From Tillus elongatus (taxonomy: Eukaryota; Arthropoda; Insecta; Coleoptera; Cleridae): DNA of 64,000 bases. The notes under the pieces are model-generated. The model did no database searches. It had not been told where the DNA came from and saw only the letters and a list, made by a program, of their open reading frames with translations. Location: assembly GCA_964006375.1 (NCBI GenBank), contig OZ023266.1, positions 65,846,946 to 65,910,945 of the forward strand. The letters are read 5' to 3'. Made by a program: the position numbers and the translations under genes. Shown here piece by piece: positions 37,196 to 50,112 of the stretch (position 1 is its first letter; each line of letters starts with the position of its first letter).

Positions 37196-38146
37196 CGATG
37201 GTATGCTGAGCAGTTTCCTAACAGACACGTGAAGGTCGGGTTGATAGGCCTGGCAGACACCAACGAATTTTGGATGCCGAACCAGAAATATTAAACTTTG
37301 TTGAAGAAGATCCTACCAGTAGTACTCTAGTAATATATCTCCAAGTAGGTGTTTCAAATCGAATTGTCTGGGAACATTGCGTGAAAATCAATTGTATCCT
37401 TTTTATTTACAAAAAGTTCATGCATTGCAACTTGCGGATTATCCTTTACGTTTGCATTTCTGCTAATGGTTTCTGCAAAAATGTGCTGAAGTTCCAAACT
37501 TTCTTCCGTTGTGTTGGCAATTGATGAAGCAACGTTTAAGCATAACGGCATCAATAGTTACAATGCTAATATCTGGGCAATTGAAAACCCATATGCTGTT
37601 AGTCGTCATTCCAGCACAGATTCGCGATAATCGTTTGGGCCGGATTTGTCAATGCAACCAATTGACTAAAAGTAATTATCTCTTTTCTTTGTAAAATCAT
37701 TTGCCAGAACTGTTAGAAGGAGTACTTTTGAATGTACGTCAACAAATGTGGTTTCTTCAAGATGGTGCAACGCCGCATTTTAATCGTCTTTAACATCTGG
37801 ATGATGTATTGGAAAATAAATCGATTGGACGGGGTGGTCCTGGTCCATGGCCTCCTCAGTCAACCTACCTTAACCCCCTAGGCATTTATTTATGAGGTCT
37901 TATTAATACCATGGTATACACAAACGAAATAATTGATTTAGATTATCTTCGTACCCGCGTTGAAGCGGCTACGACAAGAATTCGACGGAAAGGTCTAGGC
38001 CTTGTAAGTTTAGCCAACTCATGGAACGTACAGCGAGATTTTGCGTTCAACAACACGGCGATAACTTCTACCATCTTTTGTAAGGTGCTTGTATTGGAAA
38101 AAAAGAAGTTTAGTCACTACTTAAAAATAAGAAATAAGAAAAAATA
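37196..38146 (+). pseudogene. mariner-like transposase, several frameshifts and stops
   Basis: Blocks in order are RWYAEQFPNRHV, NFVEEDPTSST with a following helix-turn-helix, LAIDEATFKHNG (first D, about 37520-37550), FLQDGATPHFNR (second D, about 37757-37790) and PPQSTYLNPLGIYL (third block, about 37848-37895). In the third block the usual SPDLNP aspartate is changed to tyrosine, so the catalytic triad is broken besides the frameshifts. The C-terminus (RTRVEAATTRIRR) is recognisable. Confidence 0.8.
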
Positions 38147-38184
38147 AAAGAGACTTTTACATATTTTTTTATATTATATTTTAT

Positions 38185-38495
<311 letters not shown>

Positions 38496-38721
38496 TTATA
38501 TTAATTAGTCAATTGATTTATACAATGAAATATGTACCTACATACATAAATACGTATGTATGTTATACACCACCTACGTTTACTGCTAAGAACTCTTTGC
38601 ACAGGCTACAAATGTTAAGAGATTATAAAAAGTGGGTTTTTAGCAGAGAATATTTAGCAAAATTGCATCTTTTATACAAGCATAGCATTTTTGTAGGAAA
38701 AGATGCATTTTTTTTCTGAAA

Positions 38722-39035
38722 CGGCGGCCCATTTCCGCGACTATGGCTAATCACCGACGTCAGGGAGCAGTTTCACCTCACTATCTTGGAAATTTTGCCC
38801 AACCTCTGCCTTTCTGTAAGTAAGGTAGGATCTTCAACGTGGCCAACATCGCAGTGACATGGGATCGACGGTTTTACGCCCCGTCCGCAGGGAAGAACGT
38901 GCAGACATTCAACTTGCTCAAATACAATGCCACAACCTCGGTTGATGTTAACTGTATTGGAAAAGTGAAGGGGGAATCCTGGGAATCGAACCCGGTACCC
39001 CTCGGTTCAGAGGTACAGGTGCTTCCCACTATCCA
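38722..39035 (-). mobile_element. tRNA-derived SINE, copy 2
   Basis: This is the inverted homologue of 82-439 over its whole length. Its B box on the minus strand reads GGTTCGATTCCC. The T-rich stretch left of 38722 corresponds to its A-rich 3' tail. No clear target duplication was found, consistent with greater age. Confidence 0.78.
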
Positions 39036-39039
39036 TAAT

Positions 39040-39437
39040 TTAATTTATCGATTAATAAGTATGAGTATGAGTTTGGTTCTATTTTTATCCATCTCTTAGT
39101 ACAAAATATTGACAACCATTTATTTTAAGCTTTGTTAGAGCACCTTTATATAACAGCGTTCGAGAAAATACATTAAACTAGTAATCCTCCTTTTATAGTT
39201 AATTTAAAACTTCAGAGTAAGAAGAGAAAACTTAGAACGCAGGCAATCAATAGGATTAAAATAAGTCGGCCAGCTTTGTGAAACTTTAAATAGAGATAGC
39301 GTTTAACGAAGTTTCTGATAAAAAATTGCACGGCAACCACCTTTTACCTCAATGTGAGTTTTCTACAGTTAAAAGGACTGTTTTTTTTTAAATTCAATTC
39401 TGCATAATAAATGAAAAGGAAAATGAAATGATAAAAC
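39040..39437. other. unassigned sequence
   Basis: Nothing recognisable beyond AT-rich unique-looking DNA. Confidence 0.4.
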
Positions 39438-39441
39438 AAAA

Positions 39442-40104
39442 GTCTGGACGTAGCAAGTGCGTTATGATGGTGAATTTTCATCAAAATATTTTAAATGGCA
39501 AATATGTGTTTTTTAACAAGACACATGAAATTTGGCATAACCTATATAGTAGGATCATTTCATAAATAAAACATAATTTTTTGAAAAAGTACAATAATTT
39601 TCCAAAAATAAACTTAAAATGCCTCCGAAAAAAATGGTCCTGGAAAACGAACCTTTTCAAGCTATTTACACACCTCTCAATATATAATTATTCACAAAAA
39701 CGTTTCCAATAAAAATTCTAAAAAGAAAACTTTGCATGAAAGGTAGCAAAGAATTTCTTTTACGAAAATTTGTGAAATTATACGAAAATTATGTTTTTTA
39801 CGAAAATTTGTTAGACAGTTATTTGTCACGAAAATGTAAAATAATTTTCTTTACAATAGTTTATAAAACATTTATTACAACCAACACTTCACAAAAATCT
39901 TCCAAAAAATTATTTCTTCACAAACGCTAAAAAAATTTACGTAATATTTTTCACACGAAAATTTGCTAAAACAATAATAATATTCAAAATATATACCTAA
40001 GGGGCTACTAAATTTTTATATGTAATTCACATTCTATAATAAAAAGCCGCGTACCAAATTTGGTTGTCATAGCTTTATGTTGGGAATTTTTCCGAAGAAA
40101 ACCT
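39442..40104 (-). repeat. module R with GGACGTAGC end
   Basis: It begins TCTGGACGTAGCAAGTGCG and leads through AT-rich sequence with repeated TACGAAAATTTG phrases. Confidence 0.55.
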
Positions 40105-40721
40105 AACATTTCCCAGAAAAACTGGTACGATTTTCCTGACTAACGAATTTATCCAAGCTACTTGCAAAAGGAAGGTCTCACAAAATATGTCAAAATGTGG
40201 CCCTAATTTCTAGTAAGGAATCACCTCCTGAGGTCTTTACGCACAATTTCCGGACACTCTGTATATTAAACAGAAATATAGTGTTCTCCTAGCAGTTTTG
40301 CAAAGATAAAATTTCCCAGAAAAACTGGTCCGATTTGCCGGACTAACGAATTTATCCAAGCTACTTGCAAAAGGAAGGTCTCACAAAATTTGTCAAAATG
40401 TGGCCCTAATTTCTAGTAAGGAATCACCTCCTGAGGTCTTTACGCATAATTTCCGGACACTCTGTATATTAAACAGAAATATAGTGTTCTCCTAGCAGTT
40501 TTGCAAAGATAAAATTTCCCAGAAAAACTGGTCCGATTTGCCGGACTAACGAATTTATCCAAGCTACTTGCAAATGGAAGGTCCTCACAAAATTTGTCAA
40601 AATGTGGCCCTAATTTCTAGTAAGGAGTCACCTCCTGAGGTCTTTACGCATAATTTCCGGACACTCTGTATATTAAACAGAAGTATAGTGTTCTCCTAGC
40701 AGTTTTGCAAAGATAAAATTT
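40105..40721 (+). repeat. 203-bp tandem repeat, three units
   Basis: The phrase CAGAAAAACTGGT starts at 40114, 40317 and 40520, an exact 203-bp period. The unit combines the module-R sentence (GGACTAACGAATTTATCCAAG) with a mariner-terminus-like CGGACACTCTGTATATTA. Units are nearly identical, so the triplication is recent. Confidence 0.9.
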
Positions 40722-40724
40722 TTA

Positions 40725-41338
40725 TATACTTCTATACAATGAACGGTGAGAATGTCATTCATTAATTTACTAAATATGATATTCGCTCACGCTTGAACAT
40801 CTACCCAAATCAGGAACGCATAAATGAATTCGAATGGAGTTTGAGAATGGAGGGAGGGCAAATGACCTGTGGAGAACCTGTGAAGTCTCGTCCGTTACAG
40901 CATACCAAATTGACATTCTGTGTAACAGTTAATACACTATTCAACTTCAGTACCCTGCCTTGCATAGTAATACCAGACCAGTCCACTTTCCAAATTATTC
41001 AACTTTGATATCGAAGTTAAATTCGATTACTTATTTAACTTAGAACTCAGAAGCAATCCAAAAGCGATTACGGGTGACGTCGACATTAGTTTCTGAAGTA
41101 GGGAAGTTTTAAGAAAATGCTTTTAAAGGTAACGGTCAACAAATTTGTTAAACTTTATATAAGAATCAAGAATTCGTGAAGGTAGAAACAAGTTACAAGT
41201 GAATAAGTTAAGAGATTAGGAGTTTCTTGGTGAACAAAAATTACTTATTTACATGAAGACCCTAGCTCCTTTATGTAAATACAGGGTAGTTCATATGCAG
41301 TTTATCTTAAGAATTCAAACATAATATATGATAAAAGT
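40725..41338. other. unassigned sequence
   Basis: A 71-codon frame at 40793-41008 has no recognisable domain. No repeats were recognised. Confidence 0.4.
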
Positions 41339-41346
41339 AACAGTAC

Positions 41347-41871
41347 CAGTAGCGGCTCGTGCCTTAATGCATTGGGGCTGCGCAAGAAAAAAAAGTTCGG
41401 GACGCAGCAAGTGCGTTATGGTAGTGAATTTTTATTAAATGTTTCAAATTTGAATAACTCAAGTTTCTACAACCTTAGAATGTTGAATTTTTGTGTATGA
41501 TAAGCTCTTACCCAGGGAAACATATCCACCAAATTTCATCAAAATAGCTTTGTAGCTTTCAGAGAAAAAATTTTTGTTTTCAAAAGAAAACTTGAAATTT
41601 GAATAACTCAATTTTCTAAAAATGTATAAAGTTGAATTTAAGTGTGTTGTAAGGTCTTTTACAAGGCAACATATCCACCAAATTTAATTAAAATAGCTTT
41701 GTAATTTTCGGAGAAAAAGATTTTTTTTGAAACAAAATACAAAATTTTCCCGGAAAACCTTATCAGATTTTCCTGTTTAACGAACTCATCCAAGCTATTA
41801 ATAAAAGAAAGGCACTTGCCGAGTTTCAACGAAATCAGTTGCATATTTTTTGAATTATCGGTTGGACACAA

Positions 41872-41951
<80 letters not shown>

Positions 41952-42623
41952 ATATGAAAAAATAAAAATTCACTAAAAATGAAGGTCTCGCCTCTTTTTC
42001 CCCCGAAAATGTATTATAAAAATACCTACTTACTAAACTAACTAAACTTAATAATTATTAACTTTTTACCAAGTTTTTCTTTAGTTAGTTATAGGTTATA
42101 GCAGTTAAAAGGTCCCTTAAAAAGTTTACCTTTAAAATACTATCCACTGAATTAATCACAGTATCACAATTATTTTGTCAACTTATTAAGCAACCCGAAG
42201 TAGTAGCCATCATAATAAGAATAATTGACAACGAAATGATCTTATTAAAATCAATCCGACGCGAAGCACTACACGAAAATTACTACACATGCTCTGCGAA
42301 AAGTGTACTGCAAACTGCAAGTGTGAAATATTAAATCTCACAACCAGATTGCTTATTTGGTCGTTTTGACGAAGATAGTCGATCATTTCACATTGAAGTA
42401 CCGCAATTCCTTAGAGCGCCGAAAAATACACACCGCCGCGCTACTCGTGTATATGGATGTATATAACGTCTACAATCATTAACACTATACTTTTTCTCAT
42501 TCTGTATTAATGGCTGCCGACTCTGCGATCATCGATCCTCGATCTACTAATTTAGTTTGTTGAATGCAGAAGGTAAAAAGGTAAATAAAAATGTATTAAA
42601 ATATAGCATAGGAGCTGCCCCTG
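41347..42623 (-). mobile_element. hAT-type non-autonomous element, copy 2, uninterrupted
   Basis: The ends CAGTAGCGGCTCG and GAGCTGCCCCTG are inverted repeats, and AACAGTAC occurs exactly on both sides (41339-41346 and 42624-42631) as an 8-bp target duplication. It contains the composite repeat (41397-41990, TA tract 41876-41948). The region matching the env-only retroelement insertion reads through as AATCCGACGCGAAG, with a single CGCG at 42260-42263. Confidence 0.9.
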
Positions 42624-42639
42624 AACAGTACTAAAAAAC

Positions 42640-43140
42640 GACTACACTGAAATATTTGTCTTTTCCTTAAAACAGTACCTCGACACTAACTCTAAATTTG
42701 TGCCAACTTTTGTGAACAAATATATCAGGTTTTCACTGATATTTTTCAGTGTAACTAGCTGCAATAAGTAAAGATTGGTACATGTGATGAGCACTGATAA
42801 GTACAGTTGGAGAAACCCAGTTCACCACAACATATTTTTAAAAACCTGACGATCGTTTCACTCACAAAATTAGCGTTAGCGTAATCAAGGGATGACATTT
42901 TCTAAACGCATAACAACTGTCATTGTCTTTATATTTGATGCAGGTACTTGACAGCAAACGCTCGAGGGAGTACTAAACAAACAAACTTTTAGTGCGTGCC
43001 TCTCGGAATTCCCTCTATCCGAATTCTACTATGTTTATTCCCACGCCGTTTCGGCATATTTTGTAAAATGCTCTATGAATGAGCTATACATAGGCCATAA
43101 GCGAAGGTACTGAATTCATACAAATTTTAATATTATTTTA
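42640..43140. other. unassigned sequence
   Basis: No recognisable feature was seen in these 0.5 kb. Confidence 0.4.
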
Positions 43141-43145
43141 TTTGG

Positions 43146-43146
<1 letters not shown>

Positions 43147-43225
<79 letters not shown>
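43147..43225. repeat. (TA)n microsatellite
   Basis: A perfect TA run of about 79 bp without recognisable module L or R beside it. Confidence 0.95.
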
Positions 43226-43384
43226 TATTTTTATAAAGTGTTTGTTGCAAATTATCTTTCATAACGAGACGCCTCGTGAATCACGGTTTAAATGGTAAGC
43301 AAATAAAATTTTTAGCTGCTTTCTTTTTTCTGAAGGTTGTTGTTTCCGCTATCATTTTCTTTTTTTTTAAATTTATTTCTGCAT

Positions 43385-43810
43385 TAGGCAAGCAGACTAT
43401 CCGTTATATTCAGTCACGTTCTTAATGTACTCCAATTATTGGCTATATCTATTTTTACTTAAAGGAAAGTGTATTAACCTATTCACTAAAAAATTCGAAA
43501 AAGAGATTTTTGTATGAACGTATGATTGAATCATTTGGGAATTTACTTATAGTTGTTGTTTTCCTCCTGTGGGCATCAAGTTCTAAGTGTCTTTATTTTT
43601 TATAACTAATACATCTAGAAAAGATAGTTCATTATTAATTACTTTTTCGTGGGTAAATTCTTTTAATCTAATTTACTGTTCAGTCTAGCAATAAAGTCAT
43701 CTACTTTGCATATATGATTTTCTTGCACACTGCGAAAATATAGTCCACATAACGAAACCGCATTTTCTAAAATGATTTCTGATGTCAAAAATTGTTTCGG
43801 AAAATTTTTG
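43385..43810 (-). pseudogene. Penelope-like reverse transcriptase fragment 2
   Basis: On the minus strand with frame changes, RYVDYIFAV (a decayed YVDD catalytic box, last D to Y) is followed by VDDFIARLNSKLD, FTHEKVINNELSFLDVLVIKN and FLVNRLIHFPLSKNRYSQ. These are the C, D and thumb blocks of Penelope-like RTs in the right order. Stops and frameshifts make it dead. Confidence 0.72.
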
Positions 43811-43814
43811 TATC

Positions 43815-44950
43815 TCCGAAATTGGGGCGATGGTCAAGCGTGAGCGAATATCATATTTAGTTTAATGACATTTGCTAATGTAGAGCCAGAATAAAAATAT
43901 ATGGCGAAATGACATACGCTGAGCTGAAACTTTTTTGTGACAAAACTGTATCAATTGTGTTGCGTATGATAACTCTAGAAGCTTTCTCCGAAAATGACAA
44001 AACTATGGAAACCAAATTTGGAATGCTAGTTTCTACTGTCAAAAGTATCTTACATATCACAGCTTAGATGTCCAAGTTAAAATTAAAAAAAGATTTAAAA
44101 AATGTTAAGCATTAAAAAAAAATTGGTTCCACTGGTAATCCGAGGAATGCACAAGAACAAAATATTTTGTGTGGTTAACAAAATCTAATGAATATTACAG
44201 ACACGATTCTTTTTGCGCAAAAAGGTGGAGAGGAGACAGGAAAATTAATTTGAAATTTTTATCGTTTTTCTTCTTAAAACGCCAATGTCGCGATCTGAAA
44301 TGTTTAAATTGACCACCAGATACCATCTTATAAATAATATAATTAAAACCCCTGATCGTGTATATACAGGGTTTTTACTTTTTATGTACCAGTTTTTAGT
44401 TACCAGTTTTTATGTTCCAGACAATATTATAACTCCAGGCTGGTATTGTGTAGACTGGACTTTTTCAGCCTGACTTAAGCTTTATTTTCCACTGGTAATT
44501 TCGCTTAACATGGATTGAATTTTTTTGGATAACTGGATTTTATTACATGTTAGCATATTGTGTGAATGTCATTGTACACAATTGATTGTTGCTTAATTAA
44601 CCCCAACAAAGACATCTGGGTATAACGTACACTACAGCGGGAGAGGGGGCAGATAAATCACCACCGCATTTTAACACTTCATAAATACAATACTGTTCAT
44701 TAAAACTACTATTGCGACATTTGAGGTCATATATAATAGCTTTATTGTTGCATGTAAACGTTTGTGATCACACACGGTAAAACTATCTTGTCCACTATAA
44801 ACATAATTAAGATACTTGCAAATAACTTAGTTACCCCTCAGGTACACTGACTACTTAACCATTTAATAGCACTTGTATTTCTTTTACCGTAATATGTGTA
44901 TCAATCTTTAATCTCTTTTAATTCCTGTGATTTTAAATCGTCTAAGTGAC
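43815..44950. other. unassigned sequence
   Basis: Short frames (43875-44060 minus, 44285-44473 plus) have no motif. A phrase at about 43840-43860 (GCGTGAGCGAATATCATATTTAG) also occurs inverted at about 40768-40795, a small repeat of unknown origin. Confidence 0.4.
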
Positions 44951-44953
44951 AGC

Positions 44954-45085
<132 letters not shown>

Positions 45086-45272
45086 GTAATATTTTTATAA
45101 CGGGACAATTACCAAAAACTAAAAGTTCAAAACTGAAATTACTTTTTGACCAGCAATTCATATATTTTTTTTAACCTTCATTTGTCCTAAACACATATAT
45201 AAAGTGGCCACGAAAGATATCCAGTAGTTTAGGAATTGTAAATGTTTGTGTTTACAGGTATCACAATAATCA

Positions 45273-45642
45273 TCATTTCGGAAACGGTTGAAAAAGTGCC
45301 TATAGTGGTTTGTCTAGTAATATTTTTGTAATAAAATTGGTTAGAACATGTAGCATATTATAAGGAATTTGCAAGTAGGAAATATTTACTCATTTATATA
45401 CAAGTTAAAGGTGAATGAACGCATTTACAGATACCTGTTTTAGAATCCCTTAAAAAACAAAGTGTTACTTTTTAATTTAGGCCATATTAAGGTCGTTAAA
45501 TATGGTGTACTTGTATTTATAACGTTAGTATATTATAACTGTGAATACATCTTAGGCTAATAAGTGTTTAGATTGGTTATTTTTTCAACAATTAAATTAA
45601 ACTTAACTGTTACCGAAATGACGTAATGTTGCCGAAATGATG
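45273..45642. promoter_or_regulatory. left cluster of subterminal 15-bp motifs
   Basis: Copies lie at 45271-45285 (inverted sense), 45609-45623 and 45628-45642 (forward). The core CCGAAATGA or TCATTTCGG is shared. Confidence 0.6.
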
Positions 45643-45787
45643 TAAGATCAATAATATTTGTAATAATAGGACTTGAAATGTAAAAACTAGTTTCTGTAAA
45701 ATAATTTTATTGAGTAAATAAACACTAAGCCAAAATTAACATGGCATGAGGAAAAAATTAATGGTAATAAGTGACTGTTACACAGTG

Positions 45788-48700
45788 TCAGTCACTTTTT
45801 TTAACTAAGCATGACGGACAAACAAAAACATTTCCATTCTTATTCAGATTATGCTTCAAGATACATTTAATATGATATGAGCGTTGACACTGCAAGCATT
45901 TGATACCCACAGTTCTTGAAGATATTTGAAATGTACACGTAAAACATAGACCATTTTGAACTTTATTGTTTTGAGGAAATTCTTGTGGAGCAACAACTGC
46001 TATATCTGATGTAATATTAATTACCGCCTCGGAATTTTTTACCTGAAAATCTAGGTTATTAATTGAGGAAAATGAATAAAAATGTAATTGATATTACATT
46101 AAATAAAATACAAATATTTAGAAAAATATGTTTAAAAATATAGGAACTAATAAAAAGTTGATTCTTATGAAAAAGGATACCATGGGGTGGCAAACTGTCA
46201 ATCTGTTCTTGCGGTGGAACTATTACAACTTCTGATAAAATATGAATTTTTTTCTCGGACTCTGAGAACTCGGACTTTTCTCGAACCGATTCCAAATCTG
46301 TTATTAGTAATTAAGGAAATAAATGAACATTTTGGATACAATGTATTATAGATGGACAAATACAAAAAGGATACTTCTTGGACACAAACCGACGGAATCC
46401 TGTTGTTCTGGTTCCAAACTAACTAAACTTGTTGCCTCTGGTGACAAACTGCATACATTTTCTTTCCCAGTTATCAAATTGACTTTTGTCTTTCGCGTCG
46501 CAATGTTCCTAATAGTTTTATTTGGCTCCAAGTTGACCTTAGTTGTTTTGTGTTTTTGTTGCACTAATGTGACCATAGGTGTTCTTACAACACTGAAGTG
46601 TGAACATATTCCACCAAGAGGACAAGAAAAACAACTAATTTCCCTCAAGAAAGCAACCGCAGGTTTTTCTTTGGACCAAGTTATTTGGTGAAGAGACATT
46701 ATTTGTGAGACAGATGCGAAACTCTCTGCCATGTCTAGTTTACATTTTTGTATTTCATCACTAGTTACTTCCCAAATTTTTATGCAACTGTTTGGTGAAA
46801 CCTTATCAATGAACGTCGTAGCCGAAGATATGTCATGACCATATAAAACTAAACTGTCAGCCTTTCTCTTTAGAGTGCCACCCACACCATCCATTGGGCC
46901 CTTACCGTGTCCGCTTGCAGTGAAGTTCCAACTTATTTCCTGTACATTTTTAAAGTAAGTTGGAACCTTCGTAATAAAAAAGTGACAGTTAAATCTATTT
47001 CTGTATTGGGACGTTGGTCCATCAGAAAAGAAATGTATTCCTGAAGTATTTGGTCTCTGTGTAGCTAAATCCAGCAACAATTTGTGAAGATGAGCCGAGA
47101 TGGCGTGAGACTGGTGATCTAAAGTATCGCTAACCGAACAAAAACATTGACTCTTAAGGACTGATGTTCCATCTTTTCGAAAATAATAAATTCCTGTATG
47201 AAGGGAAATTTGCTTTTTAGATGCACCAAAGTGCATTGACTGTATCTCTGACGAATATTTCGCAACGTAATTTTCGGAAAAATCTACCTGAATTATTACT
47301 TCATCCATTGTAAGTGTTTCCTTTTTGTTTTGGAGTTCTTCCATTTGATGCTCCATTATAAAAACATGTTTCATAAATTCTACTAATTGTTTATTAAGTA
47401 CTTCTAAAAGTGTTTTTACTGTGGAATATTTTTCATTTTTTACAGTTCTCTTAATTTGTTTCTTAGTACCTTTAATATCTCTTTCCTCAGTTTTGTTTTC
47501 CCACTGATAATATCGAATTTCTTCGCTTAAAAGATGTTTCGACTCATCTTTTAAATAACATACGTTTAATTTGCAAGTAAGGCAACGTCTAAACATACAA
47601 TCGACATTTGTCATATCACACACTAATTCATTGATTAACTTTCTAGGGCATTTTGCATTTATCAGATTTTCTAAATGCATTCTCGATACAATAAATGCTA
47701 TATTTTCATGTCTAATGCACGCGCATGTTTCCCGATCCCGTTGAGTTGGTCTTACGATCCAGAACGGCTTATATTTTTGAAATGTGGAGTGTGAGATCTT
47801 GATTCCTCCAGTTTCAATATATTTTGTATGCAAATTTTTTACTGAGTCGAGAAGTAATCTCTTTTGTTTTATTATTTTTCCTTTTCGGATATAGTCTCTT
47901 TTTCCTGGACACATTTTTGAGCTACTGTCTTTTTCGAGGAACTCCTGAACTGATTTTCTAATTTTCTGTGCGGTATGACTATTTCTCTCCTGTCTATCAT
48001 TTTTGCTCAAATGCAAACTATTAATTTGTTTTTTGTGCATCTTGTATGAAACAATGTTTTTAACCTGACCAATCATCCTATATTTTTTTAGTATTTTACC
48101 ACTGATTAATTTCGATGCAATTTGTTTATTCTTTTGGTTGTCTAGCGATTGTACATTATGAGATAATTGGGAGCGTACTACTTCACCAAACAATAATTGT
48201 TTTTTAACTTCCTGAGGCACATCAAGTCCTTTTGTCATCTGGTGTATTTTAGTATTTGGAGAGTCCATAGATTGATTTCCAGATTTTCGTTTTTGAGACT
48301 TCAGCTCTATAATCTTCAATCTTTGCCTTTCTTCTCTTTTTCTATAATTTTCTAGTCTTCTTTTTAATTCGGCAATTTCTCTCTTAGATTCTTCTAGTTT
48401 CCTGTAACACGTCGCTTTATCGCGCTTAACCTTCTTTCGACCTGCTTGTTTTTTGGACGAGTTTTGTGTTTGAGACGTTCCAGGAGTTTCAAATGGCATG
48501 TTATGATTTTCATCAATTTCGTTCTCATTCGCGGCCTGTTGAGAGTTTTCTACCTTTCTATTAACTTCTACAACATTTTCTGTTTTCTTTCCAGGTCTAT
48601 TTTCTTCCAATTGTTCGTCTTCGCTATTTGGAGGTGAATTACTTTCCATAAAATGTTGAGTTGCTAATTGTATTTTTTTGTTATTTCTGTATTTCAGGCT

Positions 48701-49285
48701 GGCTTCCTTCCATCTTTTTCTTTGCTTCCGTTTCTCCCTGTCACTAAGCGTCTCTATAGATTTAACAGTACCTGCATGTTTCTTTTTTTCATATCTTTCC
48801 CTATCCTTTCTCCGTTTTTCCTCTAACTGTTCTTCGGTCATTTTAGCTCTGTACTTTTGAACTCTTTTTGTACTGACTTCTATTGTATTTTTCTTTGTTT
48901 TTCGGTTTTTCACCTGGGGTGAATTTACTATCTGATTATTTAACTTTTTTGATGTCTTCTTTATTTTAACTTTGTTTGGTAACACTATTGTGTCACATAT
49001 TGGAGCTTTATTCTCGGCTTCATCAACTTGCTCATTAGACTGGTTTTCAAGCAATCTTGGAATATTATCAGAAACTGAATCTATATTTTTGTCCTTACTT
49101 CCGATGGATTCCGACTGATCTTTTTTGTTTTTGCTACCCACATTTAATTTAATTTTGAAATTTAAACTTTGAGTAGATTTTTTAAGGCTTTTTTTATTTT
49201 TCTTCTCAGTTTCCATTTTCTCAAACGCCAACTTACGGTTTACTTCTAATTTTTTCTTTAAATCAATAGATCTCTGCTCTTCCAT
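45788..49285 (-). CDS. large transposon-encoded protein, DDE-like core and PHD finger, three exons
   Basis: Exon 1 is 46375-49285, exon 2 is 46181-46297 and exon 3 is 45788-46050. Introns of 77 and 130 bp have GT/AG borders in consistent phase and give about 1,096 codons with no stop. Without splicing, exon 1 alone runs to 46346 (979 codons). The N-terminal 300 residues are very basic and charged, with a coiled coil near 295-335. Cysteine clusters (CLTCKLNVC) occur mid-protein. Candidate catalytic acids are D668 (IIQVDFSENY), D755 (FFSDGPTSQYRN) and D799 (GHGKGPMDGVGGTLKR), an RNase H-like order. The C-terminus is a PHD-like C4HC3 finger (CFTC, CLQC, H, C, CPSC). I recall similar unnamed proteins in insects, fish and cnidarians but cannot place the superfamily. 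Transposase activity is inferred. Confidence 0.75.
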
Positions 49286-49340
49286 GAGATTCTGAAAGAT
49301 AGTGCAAAATTTCTAAGAAAAACCTTAAAGGTAAATTAGT

Positions 49341-49933
49341 GTCATTCCGGAAACAATTCCGTCATTTCGGAAACAATTTTGCGCCTAACAAATCTGACCA
49401 AATTTCTCGTAAACACCTAATTTATCGACTGAGCAATGTGAAATTGTGAGGTTATGTTTACAATTATCGGTATTACTAGAATAATCACATAAAAACTTCA
49501 AAAGACAAGAATACAGTTATCAGCACATGTTTCCGAATTGATGGGCAATAAAGGTACGCGAAAATATCCCGTCCTTCGTAAATTTATTTAAAAAAAATGA
49601 TAAATATTGACAAAAACTTACCGGCATTTCTGGACTTAGCATAACACAAACTACATCTAGGTGCACATGCGCGGTGATTTCAGGTTTATAGGCGCGAAAT
49701 ATTCAAACATATTGGTCGTGTTTCCGGAATGACGAGCGTCTCTCCGGACAAAAAACAATGGAATATTAAAATGTTATACCTATGTTTAATCGGAAGAATA
49801 CTGGTATATATATTGATAGCAAACACTTTGAAAATTGATCTGCTCATACTTTGTAATACCTTAGATAAATATATTAGGGGAACAATCCTTTTAAAGTTCA
49901 GAAATCGAGTTTCGGACAGTTACCGGAATGACG
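49341..49933. promoter_or_regulatory. right cluster of subterminal 15-bp motifs
   Basis: Copies lie at 49340-49354 and 49360-49374 (inverted), and at 49529-49543, 49720-49734 and 49919-49933 (forward). The first two sit within 90 bp of the start codon, so they could also act on the transposon promoter. Confidence 0.6.
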
Positions 49934-50112
49934 ATTTCGGTCATATATTGATGAATTCTAAAAAAATATGAATTAACGTGGCTTCCATTTTATGTGTATC
50001 AGTTAGATATCCATTTGGGCTTGACATATATGTTTAGTTTATGCTTTTAGGCCCAATAGTTTACTAGAAATGACTTTGGACATGCAATTGTCCTAACATA
50101 AAAATTTTACCC

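Noticed and set aside
46323..46691. Plus-strand frames opposite the large transposon gene (46323-46691, 48446-48637, 48678-48860)
   Set aside because: They are antisense shadows of the 979-codon frame without independent motifs.
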